Shown piece after piece: positions 1-11,519 of a DNA stretch of 64,000 nucleotides (positions are counted from its first letter, which is position 1; each line of letters opens with the position of its first letter). The DNA comes from Pseudomonas sp. JQ170C. Its GTDB lineage: Bacteria > Pseudomonadota > Gammaproteobacteria > Pseudomonadales > Pseudomonadaceae. Location of the stretch: the NCBI RefSeq assembly GCF_035581345.1, contig NZ_CP141608.1, forward strand, positions 1 through 64,000. Direction: 5' to 3'. The position numbers and the translations under genes were made by a program. Below the pieces are notes generated by a model. It made no database searches. It worked only from the letters and a program-made list of their open reading frames with translations, and was not told the DNA's origin.

Positions 1-1161
1 GTTGCTGCACCGGCAGTTGCCGCGGTCGAGGATGCGCCTTCGCGCGACAGCTTTGATTCGATGGGCGAGGCTAATGCCGCCCCGGCTCCGAGCGGTCGTA
101 CTGAGCAACGCACCGTACAGGTCGAAGGTGCGCTCAAGCACACCAGCTACCTGAACCGTACCTTTACCTTCGAGAACTTCGTCGAGGGTAAGTCCAACCA
201 GCTGGCCCGCGCGGCCGCCTGGCAGGTCGCCGACAACCCCAAGCATGGCTACAACCCACTGTTCTTGTACGGCGGCGTAGGCTTGGGTAAAACGCACTTG
301 ATGCATGCTGTGGGTAACCACCTGCTCAAGAAGAATCCGAATGCCAAGGTGGTGTACCTGCATTCCGAGCGTTTTGTCGCCGACATGGTCAAGGCGCTGC
401 AACTCAATGCCATCAACGAATTCAAGCGCTTCTACCGTTCGGTAGATGCCCTGCTTATCGATGACATTCAGTTCTTCGCCCGTAAAGAGCGTTCCCAGGA
501 AGAGTTTTTCCACACCTTCAACGCCTTGCTCGAAGGCGGTCAGCAGGTCATCTTGACCAGTGACCGTTACCCGAAAGAGATCGAAGGACTGGAAGAGCGT
601 CTGAAATCGCGTTTCGGCTGGGGCCTTACCGTAGCGGTCGAACCGCCGGAGCTGGAAACCCGCGTCGCGATCCTGATGAAGAAAGCCGACCAGGCCAAGG
701 TAGACCTGCCGCATGACGCGGCCTTCTTCATTGCCCAGCGCATTCGCTCCAACGTCCGTGAGCTTGAAGGCGCGCTGAAGCGAGTGATCGCCCACTCGCA
801 CTTCATGGGACGCGACATCACCATCGAGCTGATTCGCGAATCGCTCAAGGATCTGTTGGCACTCCAGGACAAACTGGTGAGTGTGGATAACATCCAGCGC
901 ACTGTGGCCGAGTACTACAAGATCAAGATTTCCGACCTGCTGTCCAAGCGTCGTTCTCGTTCAGTGGCTCGACCGCGTCAAGTGGCGATGGCACTGTCCA
1001 AGGAACTGACCAACCACAGCTTGCCGGAAATCGGTGACGTCTTTGGCGGTCGCGACCACACCACGGTGTTGCACGCGTGCCGCAAGATCAACGAACTCAA
1101 GGAATCCGACGCGGATATCCGCGAGGACTACAAGAACCTGCTGCGGACCCTGACGACGTGA
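1..1161 (+). CDS. dnaA: Chromosomal replication initiator DnaA (5' end missing)
   Basis: DnaA is the AAA+ protein that binds 9-bp DnaA boxes and opens the origin. The frame is open from the first base, so 386 residues are visible and roughly the first 120 (domain I and part of the linker) lie outside the window. The Walker A motif GGVGLGKT sits at visible residues 91-98 and the Walker B-like LLIDDIQFF follows. Domain IV ends with the DNA-binding signature [16 protein letters not shown]. The gene opens the dnaA-dnaN-recF-gyrB cluster, with 39 bp to dnaN. A perfect DnaA box lies inside the coding sequence at 882-890, which could contribute to autoregulation (inference). Confidence 0.98.
   Translation, partial: VAAPAVAAVEDAPSRDSFDSMGEANAAPAPSGRTEQRTVQVEGALKHTSYLNRTFTFENFVEGKSNQLARAAAWQVADNPKHGYNPLFLYGGVGLGKTHLMHAVGNHLLKKNPNAKVVYLHSERFVADMVKALQLNAINEFKRFYRSVDALLIDDIQFFARKERSQEEFFHTFNALLEGGQQVILTSDRYPKEIEGLEERLKSRFGWGLTVAVEPPELETRVAILMKKADQAKVDLPHDAAFFIAQRIRSNVRELEGALKRVIAHSHFMGRDITIELIRESLKDLLALQDKLVSVDNIQRTVAEYYKIKISDLLSKRRSRSVARPRQVAMALSKELTNHSLPEIGDVFGGRDHTTVLHACRKINELKESDADIREDYKNLLRTLTT
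882..890 (-). promoter_or_regulatory. DnaA box inside dnaA
   Basis: The plus strand reads TGTGGATAA, coding for VDN in DnaA. It is the only exact box in the first 13 kb. Confidence 0.7.
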
Positions 1162-1200
1162 TTGGCGTCAGCGCAGTTTATTAAGGCAAGGGACTAGACC

Positions 1201-2304
1201 ATGCATTTCACCATTCAACGCGAAGCCCTGTTGAAACCCCTGCAACTGGTCGCAGGCGTCGTCGAGCGCCGCCAGACCTTGCCGGTATTGTCCAACGTAT
1301 TGCTGGTAGTTCAAGGTCAACAACTGTCGCTGACAGGTACTGACCTGGAAGTGGAGCTGGTTGGCCGTGTGCAACTGGAAGAGCCCGCCGAGCCAGGCGA
1401 GATCACCGTTCCTGCGCGCAAGCTCATGGACATTTGCAAAAGCCTGCCGAACGATGCCCTGATCGATATCAAGCTCGACGAGCAGAAGATCGTGGTCAAG
1501 GCTGGCCGTAGCCGTTTCACCCTGTCGACCCTGCCGGCCAACGACTTCCCGACCGTGGAAGAAGGCCCGGGTTCGCTGACTTGCAGTCTCGAGCAAAGCC
1601 GCCTGCGCCGCCTGATCGAGCGCACCAGCTTTGCCATGGCTCAGCAAGACGTGCGCTACTACCTCAACGGCATGCTGCTGGAAGTGTCCACCGACACCCT
1701 GCGCGCCGTAGCGACCGACGGTCACCGTCTGGCCATGTGCTCCATGCGGGCTGACATCGGCCAGGCCGACCGCCACCAGGTCATCGTGCCGCGCAAGGGT
1801 ATCCTGGAGCTGGCGCGGCTGCTCACCGAGCCTGATGGCATGGTCAGCATCGTACTGGGTCAGCATCACATTCGTGCCACTACCGGTGAGTTCACCTTCA
1901 CCTCCAAGCTGGTCGATGGCAAGTTCCCGGACTACGAGCGCGTACTGCCGAAAGGCGGCGACAAGCTGGTGATCGGCGATCGTCAGGCGCTGCGCGAAGC
2001 GTTCAGCCGTACTGCCATTCTGTCCAACGAGAAGTACCGCGGCATTCGTCTGCAGTTGGCCAATGGCCAGCTCAAGATCCAGGCGAACAACCCTGAGCAG
2101 GAAGAAGCAGAAGAAGAAATCAGCGTCGACTACAACGGTAGCTCGCTGGAAATCGGCTTCAACGTGAGCTACCTGCTGGACGTATTGGGTGTCATGACTA
2201 CCGAGCAAGTTCGCCTGATCCTGTCGGATTCCAACAGCAGTGCCCTGCTCCAGGAAGCTGACAACGACGACTCCGCTTACGTTGTCATGCCGATGCGCCT
2301 GTAA
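1201..2304 (+). CDS. dnaN: DNA polymerase III sliding clamp (beta subunit)
   Basis: The protein forms the dimeric ring clamp that tethers polymerase III to DNA and recruits repair and initiation-control partners. Its 367 residues match the usual length of about 366, and it ends in the typical YVVMPMRL, the region that lines the partner-binding pocket. The N-terminus MHFTIQREALLKPLQ is standard for the family. The start is preceded by AAGGCAAGGGA. It lies between dnaA and recF, with 19 bp to recF, in the canonical order. Confidence 0.98.
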   Translation: MHFTIQREALLKPLQLVAGVVERRQTLPVLSNVLLVVQGQQLSLTGTDLEVELVGRVQLEEPAEPGEITVPARKLMDICKSLPNDALIDIKLDEQKIVVKAGRSRFTLSTLPANDFPTVEEGPGSLTCSLEQSRLRRLIERTSFAMAQQDVRYYLNGMLLEVSTDTLRAVATDGHRLAMCSMRADIGQADRHQVIVPRKGILELARLLTEPDGMVSIVLGQHHIRATTGEFTFTSKLVDGKFPDYERVLPKGGDKLVIGDRQALREAFSRTAILSNEKYRGIRLQLANGQLKIQANNPEQEEAEEEISVDYNGSSLEIGFNVSYLLDVLGVMTTEQVRLILSDSNSSALLQEADNDDSAYVVMPMRL

Positions 2305-2323
2305 CTTGTCCAGCAGACTCTAG

Positions 2324-5849
<3,526 letters not shown>

Positions 5850-5870
5850 TCCGGTTCAAACGCTGCAAAA

Positions 5871-5898
5871 ACAAACCCCGGCCTAGGCCGGGGTTTGT
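5871..5898. terminator. Bidirectional intrinsic terminator between gyrB and fisR
   Basis: This is a perfect inverted repeat with arms ACAAACCCCGGCCT and AGGCCGGGGTTTGT, preceded by an A-rich run and followed by TTGTTTCT. It sits in the convergent gap between gyrB and the sigma-54 activator and can terminate both. Confidence 0.85.
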
Positions 5899-5911
5899 TG
5901 TTTCTGCGGGC

Positions 5912-7228
5912 TTACAATCCAAGCTCACGCAAACGCCGGTACAGCGTGCGCTCACTCAACCCCAGATGGTGCGCCAGCTCACTGCGAGAGCCATTGAAGC
6001 TCTCAAGCGCCTGCGCCAGTTGTCCGAGGTTGTCCTTGCTGCGTCGCCGTCCAGGTTGTGCAAGCCTGCCCTCTTCGCTTCCCAACTCCGCTGGCAAGTG
6101 CTCGGGGCGGATGACACCGTCATCGGCAAACAGCCGCGCGCGCTCAAGGATGTTGCGCAGCTCTCGGATGTTGCCGGGGAAGCTGTGCAGGCTGAGCTGC
6201 CTCATCGCCTGGCTGTCGACCTGCGGTGCTGACTTGCCGGCCATGCGTTGCAGCAGGCTTTCGACCAGCAATGGCAAGTCGTCCACCCGCTCCCGTAACG
6301 CCGGCAGGCGGATGGGGAAACCACTGATGCGGTAGTAGAGGTCTTCACGGAAGGTGCCGGCGGCGGCCATTTCCTTGAGCGGTTTGTGGGTCGCCGAGAT
6401 CAGGCGGAAGTCCGAGTGAACGGTGCGCAGGCTGCCCACCGGGCGAAAGCTCCCGGACTCGATCAGGCGCAGCAGTTTGACCTGGATGGCCAACGGCACT
6501 TCGCCAATCTCATCGAGGAACAAGGTACCGCCGTGCGCGGCCTCGGCCAGGCCGATCTTGCGCTGCAAGGCTCCGGTGAAGGCGCCCTTCTCATAGCCAA
6601 ACAGTTCACTCTCGAACAGCGACTCGGTCAGACCGGTGCAGTCGACCACGACGAGAGGACCATTGGCCCGGGGGCTACCCAGGTGCAAGGCGCGGGCAAA
6701 GAGCTCCTTGCCGGTCCCGGACTCGCCCTGCAAGAGCACAGGAATCTGCGCGGGTGCCGCTCGCTGCAAGCTGGCCAGCGATTCCTGGAATGCCGGAGAG
6801 CGCCCTACCAGACCTTGCTGCTGCGGTTGTGCCGAGGCAACGGCAATGCTGGTCAGCCGCTCGACAAAGGCCACCACTTCACCCTGTTGATCGAGGATCG
6901 GCCTCAGTTCAACATCCACATGCTCAGGCCCACGCGGGGTGTGATGCACATGCAGCACCCGCTCCGGCGTGCGGCTCTCCCAGGCTTTGCGCATCGGGCA
7001 CAGCTCGCCCGCCTGGTCACAGGGCACGGCGTAGTGATGGGAAACCCGATGGCATTTACCGCCCACCGGGGGCTGGCCTTGGACACCGAACTGGCGTTGA
7101 TAAGCTGCGTTGGCCGCCAGGATGTTGTAGTCGGTATCCAGCACGATGGTCGGTTGTGCGTCATGCTCAAGGTAGGACACCAGGGCCTGGACGGCAGGAT
7201 CGGGTATTGCTCGCGAAGAATAAGACAT
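5912..7228 (-). CDS. fisR: FisR-type sigma-54-dependent activator sensing sulfane sulfur
   Basis: This is a bacterial enhancer-binding protein of 438 residues. An N-terminal PAS-like sensor region (about 15-125) precedes the AAA+ domain with Walker A GESGTGKE at 168-175, the sigma-54 contact loop GAFTGA at 215-220 and Walker B GGTLFLDE at 233-240. A Fis-type helix-turn-helix occupies about 403-437. The sensor holds Cys59, Cys70 and Cys77; the 11 and 7 spacing is the same as that of the three reactive cysteines known in Cupriavidus FisR (53, 64, 71). It is divergent from a persulfide dioxygenase and SQR, the known FisR targets. I start it at MSYSSR; 74 upstream codons are open but look non-coding. 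Confidence 0.88.
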   Translation of the reverse strand: MSYSSRAIPDPAVQALVSYLEHDAQPTIVLDTDYNILAANAAYQRQFGVQGQPPVGGKCHRVSHHYAVPCDQAGELCPMRKAWESRTPERVLHVHHTPRGPEHVDVELRPILDQQGEVVAFVERLTSIAVASAQPQQQGLVGRSPAFQESLASLQRAAPAQIPVLLQGESGTGKELFARALHLGSPRANGPLVVVDCTGLTESLFESELFGYEKGAFTGALQRKIGLAEAAHGGTLFLDEIGEVPLAIQVKLLRLIESGSFRPVGSLRTVHSDFRLISATHKPLKEMAAAGTFREDLYYRISGFPIRLPALRERVDDLPLLVESLLQRMAGKSAPQVDSQAMRQLSLHSFPGNIRELRNILERARLFADDGVIRPEHLPAELGSEEGRLAQPGRRRSKDNLGQLAQALESFNGSRSELAHHLGLSERTLYRRLRELGL

Positions 7229-7477
7229 AAGGCACCAGGAAAAGCACCCGAGCAGCTTAACTGAAGGCTGGAGCGACTGCCAAAAACTGCCAGGGACTGC
7301 CATGACCTGACTGCCAGAACGGCAGTCTGTCACGTGACACTCCATGAGCCGCCAATGAAACCGGCGTTTCAGCGCTGCCAAGGCCAGCTTGATCGGTGGC
7401 ACACATCTTGATGACAGCTTGGCCAATGTCCACACACGGCTCGAAGCCATGGCACCTGGAAATTCTGGAGAGCGGTA
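7229..7477. promoter_or_regulatory. Divergent control region of fisR and the sulfide-oxidation operon
   Basis: This 249-bp gap is densely patterned. ACTGCCA occurs at 7276, 7286, 7296 and 7310, the first three exactly 10 bp apart. The fourth forms an inverted repeat with CGGCAGT, ending at 7326. Two further palindromes follow, TGTCACGTGACA at 7329-7340 and TGAAAC-N4-GTTTCA at 7356-7371. A CTGCCA also lies at 7375-7380. The layout fits upstream activator sites for the divergent sigma-54 regulator, but which element FisR binds is inference. Confidence 0.6.
7397..7412 (+). promoter_or_regulatory. Candidate sigma-54 (-24/-12) promoter of the persulfide dioxygenase operon
   Basis: TGGCAC-N5-TTGAT matches the sigma-54 consensus TGGCAC-N5-TTGCW, with 10 bases between the GG and the second dinucleotide, but the second dinucleotide is GA instead of GC. 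It lies 66 bp before the start codon at 7478 and downstream of the palindromes, as expected for an activator-driven promoter. Confidence 0.5.
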
Positions 7478-8362
7478 ATGATCATCGGCGGCAAATTGTA
7501 TGTGGAAGCGTTGTTCGACGACGCGACTTCGACCATCAGTTACCTGGTGATGGATCGGGGCAGCAGTCAGTGTGCGTTGATAGACAGCGTGCTGGACTAC
7601 GATCCCAAGTCAGGCCGTACCAACACCGCGTCGGCCGACAAACTCATTGCCCGGGTCAAGGCGCTGGGTGGCCAGGTGCAGTGGATTCTGGAAACCCATG
7701 TGCACGCCGATCACCTGTCGGCAGCGGCTTACCTCAAGCAGTCTCTGGGCGGCCAGGTTGCCATCGGCAATCAGATCACCCAGGTGCAAAAGGTATTCGG
7801 TGCCCTGTTCAATGCCGACCAGGGTTTTGCCCGGGACGGTAGCCAGTTCGATGTGCTGTTCGAGGACGAGCAGGTATTTGCCATCGGCGCCCTGGGCGCC
7901 CGCGCCTTGCACACACCTGGCCATACACCGGCCTGCATGACCTACGTGGTAGAGGTCGCCGGGCAGTGCATCGCGTTTGTTGGCGACACCTTGTTCATGC
8001 CCGACTACGGCACCGCTCGCTGTGATTTCCCCGGCGCCAGCGCCCGCACCCTGTACCGCTCGATCCAGCGCATCCTTGCCCTGCCCGCCGAGACACGGCT
8101 GTTCATGTGCCATGACTACCTGCCTGGCGGTCGCGAGCTGCGCTACATGACCACGGTGGCCGAACAACGCGCCAGCAACATCCATGTGCGAGAGGGCATC
8201 AGCGAAGACAGCTTCGTGGCCATGCGCGAAGCCCGTGATGCCACCCTCGACATGCCGGTGCTGATCCTGCCGTCCGTCCAGATCAACATGCGCAGCGGCC
8301 AGCTGCCAGAGCCTGAAGAGAACGGTGTGCGCTACCTGAAGATTCCGCTCAACGCACTCTGA
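7478..8362 (+). CDS. Persulfide dioxygenase, metallo-beta-lactamase fold (ETHE1/PDO2-like)
   Basis: These non-heme iron enzymes oxidise glutathione persulfide to sulfite and glutathione. The 294 residues carry the metallo-beta-lactamase motif THVHADH (His74, His76, Asp78, His79), with further ligand candidates His149 in TPGHT, Asp170 in FVGD and His212 in MCHDY. The GTARCDFPGASARTLYRSI stretch and the conserved C-terminal extension are typical of the persulfide dioxygenase group instead of glyoxalase II. It is the first gene of a three-gene operon with SQR and a TauE-type exporter, divergent from fisR. The product of SQR is the substrate expected for this enzyme. Confidence 0.88.
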   Translation: MIIGGKLYVEALFDDATSTISYLVMDRGSSQCALIDSVLDYDPKSGRTNTASADKLIARVKALGGQVQWILETHVHADHLSAAAYLKQSLGGQVAIGNQITQVQKVFGALFNADQGFARDGSQFDVLFEDEQVFAIGALGARALHTPGHTPACMTYVVEVAGQCIAFVGDTLFMPDYGTARCDFPGASARTLYRSIQRILALPAETRLFMCHDYLPGGRELRYMTTVAEQRASNIHVREGISEDSFVAMREARDATLDMPVLILPSVQINMRSGQLPEPEENGVRYLKIPLNAL

Positions 8363-8400
8363 GCAACACCCCAGAATTATTATTAAAGGAATACCTTGCC

Positions 8401-9675
8401 ATGCCTGCCTGCACTACCCCATCGCCCAAAGGCGATCATCACAAGGTCCTGATTGTCGGCGCAGGGGCTGCCGGCATCGCTGCCGCCTCCAGCCTGATCT
8501 GCCGCGACCCGTCGCTGGATATCGCCATCATCGATCCGGCCGACACCCACTACTACCAACCTGGCTGGACCATGGTCGGCGCGGGCATCTTCAACGCCCC
8601 CAGCACAGCGCGCAGCATGGCCTCGACCATTCCCTCCGGCGTTCGCTGGATCAAGGCGCGTGTCGAAGGTTTCGATCCCCAGGCGCAGACCGTCAGCCTG
8701 GATGATGGCCGCCTGCTCAGTTACGAACAGTTGGTGGTATGCCCGGGGCTGAAGCTCGACTGGAACGCTATCGAAGGTTTGAGCGAAACCTTGGGCCGCA
8801 ATGGCGTGACCTCCAACTATCGCTACGACCTGGCGCCTTACACTTGGCAGCTGGTGCAGAACCTGCGCGAGGGACGCGCCGTGTTCAGCCAGCCGCCCAT
8901 GCCGATCAAGTGCGCCGGCGCGCCACAGAAGGCCTTGTACCTTTCGTGCGATCACTGGTTGCGCACTGGTCGTCTGGGCAACATTCAGGCGCAGTTCTTC
9001 AACGCAGGGGCCGTGTTGTTCGGCGTGCCGGACTATGTGCCGGCCTTGATGGAGTACATCGACAAGTACGCCGTCGACCTGCAGTACGCCCATCGCCTGG
9101 TGGCGGTCGACGGTCCGGGCAAGCAGGCCACGTTCATTCGCACCCTGCCCGATGGCAGCAGCGAAACCCATGTGCAACCCTTCGATATGCTGCATGTGGT
9201 CCCGCCGCAGATCGCCCCCGACTTCATTCGCAACAGCCCCCTGGCTGATGCTGGCGGCTGGATCGATGTCGACCCGGCCACCCTGCGTCATCGCAAGTTC
9301 TCCAACATTCACGCGCTGGGGGATGGCATCAACACCACGAACGCCAAGACCGCCGCGGCCGCGCGCAAGCAGGCGCCGGTGGTTGCCAACAACGTGCTGG
9401 TGGCCCTCGGCCGCTTGCCGAACCTGGCGCACTACGACGGCTACGGGTCATGCCCGTTGACCGTCGAGCGCGGCAAGATCGTACTGGCTGAATTCACCTA
9501 CGGCGGCAAAGTAGCACCGAGCTTTCCGCGCTGGCTACTGGATGGTCGTCGCCCGACACGCCTGGCCTGGTTGCTCAAGGCGCAGGTCCTGCCGCCGCTG
9601 TATTGGCGCTGCATGCTCAAGGGACGGGAGTGGCTGGCCAAGCCCCAGGCAGCTCCGGTCGAGGTTCGGCAGTGA
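8401..9675 (+). CDS. sqr: Sulfide:quinone oxidoreductase, type II (SQOR-like)
   Basis: This FAD enzyme oxidises sulfide to sulfane sulfur or persulfide and passes electrons to ubiquinone at the membrane surface. The N-terminal dinucleotide-binding loop is GAGAAG at residues 20-25. The two cysteines expected for the catalytic disulfide are Cys171 in IKCAGAP and Cys351 in GYGSCP, the pattern of the type II/mitochondrial SQOR group. The C-terminus (PRWLLDGRRPTRLAWLLKAQ) is the amphipathic region used for membrane binding. It has 424 residues. It follows the dioxygenase by 38 bp with AAAGGA upstream, and its stop overlaps the GTG of the next gene. Confidence 0.9.
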   Translation: MPACTTPSPKGDHHKVLIVGAGAAGIAAASSLICRDPSLDIAIIDPADTHYYQPGWTMVGAGIFNAPSTARSMASTIPSGVRWIKARVEGFDPQAQTVSLDDGRLLSYEQLVVCPGLKLDWNAIEGLSETLGRNGVTSNYRYDLAPYTWQLVQNLREGRAVFSQPPMPIKCAGAPQKALYLSCDHWLRTGRLGNIQAQFFNAGAVLFGVPDYVPALMEYIDKYAVDLQYAHRLVAVDGPGKQATFIRTLPDGSSETHVQPFDMLHVVPPQIAPDFIRNSPLADAGGWIDVDPATLRHRKFSNIHALGDGINTTNAKTAAAARKQAPVVANNVLVALGRLPNLAHYDGYGSCPLTVERGKIVLAEFTYGGKVAPSFPRWLLDGRRPTRLAWLLKAQVLPPLYWRCMLKGREWLAKPQAAPVEVRQ

Positions 9676-10490
9676 TCGAACAGCCTTTTGTAGCGACTGG
9701 GTTGGGGGCAATCATTGGTGCTGTGCTGGCGTTGACCGGGGCCGGAGGCGGCATTCTGGCTGTGCCGCTGCTGGTCTTCGGCCTTGGCTTGTCGATGGTC
9801 GAAGCGGCGCCGGTGGGCTTGTTGGCCGTCGGTATGGCCGCGGCGGTTGGCGCTGTGCTGGGGCTGCGTCAGGGGGTGGTGCGTTATCGGGCGGCGGCCT
9901 TTGTCGCGCTGATCGGTATCGTCGCCGCCCCCTTTGGCTTGATGCTGGCGCACCAGCTGCCAAACGGGCCACTGGCCCTGGCCTTCGCCGCCGTGCTGGT
10001 GTACGCCTGCGGCCGCATGCTGCTCAAGGCGCACCGTGAGCTGCGCGGTGAACCGCCCCTGGGCGAACGCAGCCTGATGCCCTGCGTGCTCAACCCCTTG
10101 CAGGGGCGTTTGCGCTGGACCCTGCCCTGCGCCCGGGCGCTGGCGTTCACCGGGCTGTTGTCGGGGTTGCTTTCCGGGCTGCTGGGTGTGGGCGGCGGCT
10201 TTGTGATTGTGCCGGCCTTGAGCCGCTACACCAACCTGCCCATGAAGAGCATCGTCGCCACCTCGCTGGCGGTGATTGCGCTGGTATCCACCGGCAGCGT
10301 GGTCAGCGCCAGCATTGGTGGTGTGATGCATTGGGCGGTGGGTGCGCCGTTTGCCATCGGTGCTGTGCTGGGGCTGCTGCTGGCCCGTCCACTGGCGAGC
10401 CGCCTGGCCGGGCCGCGTCTGCAGCAGCTGTTTGCAACGGTGGGAATCTGCGCTGCGTTGCTGCTGGCGGCCAAAGCCCTGGGTTATTGA
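9672..10490 (+). CDS. TauE/SafE family exporter, probably for sulfite
   Basis: This is a hydrophobic protein of 272 residues with about eight membrane segments and two family half-repeats, beginning GLGAIIGAVLALTGAGGG and, in the second half, GLLSGLLGVGGGFVIVPAL. I start it at the GTG at 9672, which overlaps the SQR stop as GTGA; the frame is open 23 codons earlier inside SQR but those residues look non-coding. TauE/SafE proteins export sulfite, sulfoacetate or related C-S anions. Because the operon would generate sulfite from sulfide, sulfite efflux is the most economical role (inference). It converges with a LysR gene, with a gap of only 3 bp. Confidence 0.82.
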   Translation: MIEQPFVATGLGAIIGAVLALTGAGGGILAVPLLVFGLGLSMVEAAPVGLLAVGMAAAVGAVLGLRQGVVRYRAAAFVALIGIVAAPFGLMLAHQLPNGPLALAFAAVLVYACGRMLLKAHRELRGEPPLGERSLMPCVLNPLQGRLRWTLPCARALAFTGLLSGLLSGLLGVGGGFVIVPALSRYTNLPMKSIVATSLAVIALVSTGSVVSASIGGVMHWAVGAPFAIGAVLGLLLARPLASRLAGPRLQQLFATVGICAALLLAAKALGY

Positions 10491-10493
10491 AGG

Positions 10494-11381
10494 CTACTCC
10501 GCCAGCAAGGCGCCCTGCTCTTCAGCGCACAGCGCCAGAAGGAAATCCCAGACCACCCGCAGGCGGACTGACTTGTGCAGTTCGCGGCGGGTACAGATCC
10601 AGTAGCTGCGCTGGATGGTCTCACTGGGCAGCACCCGGACCAGCGCCGGGTCATGCCGGGCCATGTAGTTAGGCAGCACGGCAATGCCCAGTCCTGCCCG
10701 AGCGGCCTGCTGCTGGGCAATCACACTGGTGCTGCGAAACACCACATTCGGCGCCCGGCAGAAGCTGTTGAGAAACAGCAGTTCCTGGCTAAACAGCAGG
10801 TCGTCCACGTAGCCAATCCAGCTGTGCTTGGCCAGGTCTTCGCGGTGATGGAGCGCTGGCGCCTTGGCCAGGTAGTCGGGGCTGGCGTACAGCGCCAGCC
10901 GGTAGTCGGTGAGTTTGCGGGTTATCAACAGGTCTGCGTTGGGCCGTTCAAGGTGGATGCTGATTTCCGCTTCACGGTTGAGGATGCTGACAAACCGCGG
11001 TACCGCCACCAGCTCGACCTCCAGCCCCGGATAACGCTCGAACAGGCTGCCCATGCGCGGGGTGAAGAACATGATGCCGATGCCTTCGGTCACCCCCAGG
11101 CGAATCTTGCCCAGCGGGGTGATGGCCTGGGTGATTTCTTCCTGCGCCAGCAGGGCGACGTTTTCCATGGCTTCGGCGTGCTTGAGCAGGGCCTGGCCGG
11201 AAGGCGTCAGTTCATAGCCCTGGGCGTGCTGGACGAACAATGCAGTGCCCAGGCTCTGCTCGATATTGTCGATATGCCGGGCCACGGTGCTGTGGGTGGT
11301 GTTGAGGCGCTTGGCCGCGGTCAGCAGGCGACCGCTACGCTGCAACTCGAGAAAAAACCGCAGATCATTCCAGTCGAACAT
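10494..11381 (-). CDS. LysR-family transcriptional regulator
   Basis: The protein has 295 residues, an N-terminal winged helix-turn-helix (FFLELQRSGRLLTAAKRLNTTHSTVARHI is the recognition region, residues about 7-35) and a C-terminal effector-binding domain. It is divergent from a GMC oxidoreductase and MFS symporter and so probably controls them. I start it at MFDWNDLRFF; 37 further codons are open upstream but run through the likely operator at 11392-11408. The effector cannot be read from the sequence. Confidence 0.88.
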   Translation of the reverse strand: MFDWNDLRFFLELQRSGRLLTAAKRLNTTHSTVARHIDNIEQSLGTALFVQHAQGYELTPSGQALLKHAEAMENVALLAQEEITQAITPLGKIRLGVTEGIGIMFFTPRMGSLFERYPGLEVELVAVPRFVSILNREAEISIHLERPNADLLITRKLTDYRLALYASPDYLAKAPALHHREDLAKHSWIGYVDDLLFSQELLFLNSFCRAPNVVFRSTSVIAQQQAARAGLGIAVLPNYMARHDPALVRVLPSETIQRSYWICTRRELHKSVRLRVVWDFLLALCAEEQGALLAE

Positions 11382-11391
11382 GCTTTTCCTT

Positions 11392-11408
11392 GTGAATGAA
11401 TCGTTCAC
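11392..11408. promoter_or_regulatory. Candidate LysR operator (17-bp imperfect palindrome)
   Basis: GTGAATGAATCGTTCAC has 5-bp perfect outer arms and seven of eight pairs matching about a central A. It lies 10 bp upstream of the LysR start codon, in the divergent gap before the GMC oxidoreductase, where LysR autoregulatory sites usually are. Confidence 0.45.
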
Positions 11409-11490
11409 GAGACGTTGTTCTAAAACGCACAGCACTTGAGTGAAATCTAACGTTTTCATCTCGAAATTAATCAATAACATGGGTGGGGAC

Positions 11491-11502
11491 AAGAATAATA
11501 AT
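11491..11502 (+). promoter_or_regulatory. Candidate Crc/Hfq target in the GMC oxidoreductase leader
   Basis: AAGAATAATAAT is four AAN triplets and ends 17 bases before the ATG at 11520, beside the Shine-Dalgarno GAGG. Such A-rich triplet motifs near starts are bound by Hfq with Crc in Pseudomonas during catabolite repression; use here is inferred. Confidence 0.45.
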
Positions 11503-11519
11503 CAGGCGCGAGGTTGCCC

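Noticed and set aside
1..60. oriC at the left edge
   Set aside because: The first bases are already dnaA coding sequence; the Pseudomonas origin lies upstream of dnaA and is not in the window.
7329..7340. TGTCACGTGACA as a third parS site
   Set aside because: It shares only the CACGTG core; the flanking bases do not match TGTTCCACGTGGAACA, and it lies in a regulated promoter gap.
10922..10930. TTATCAACA (also at 31488) as DnaA boxes
   Set aside because: One mismatch from the consensus; single isolated copies are expected by chance more often. I kept only the copy at 25743 because it is paired with a perfect box.
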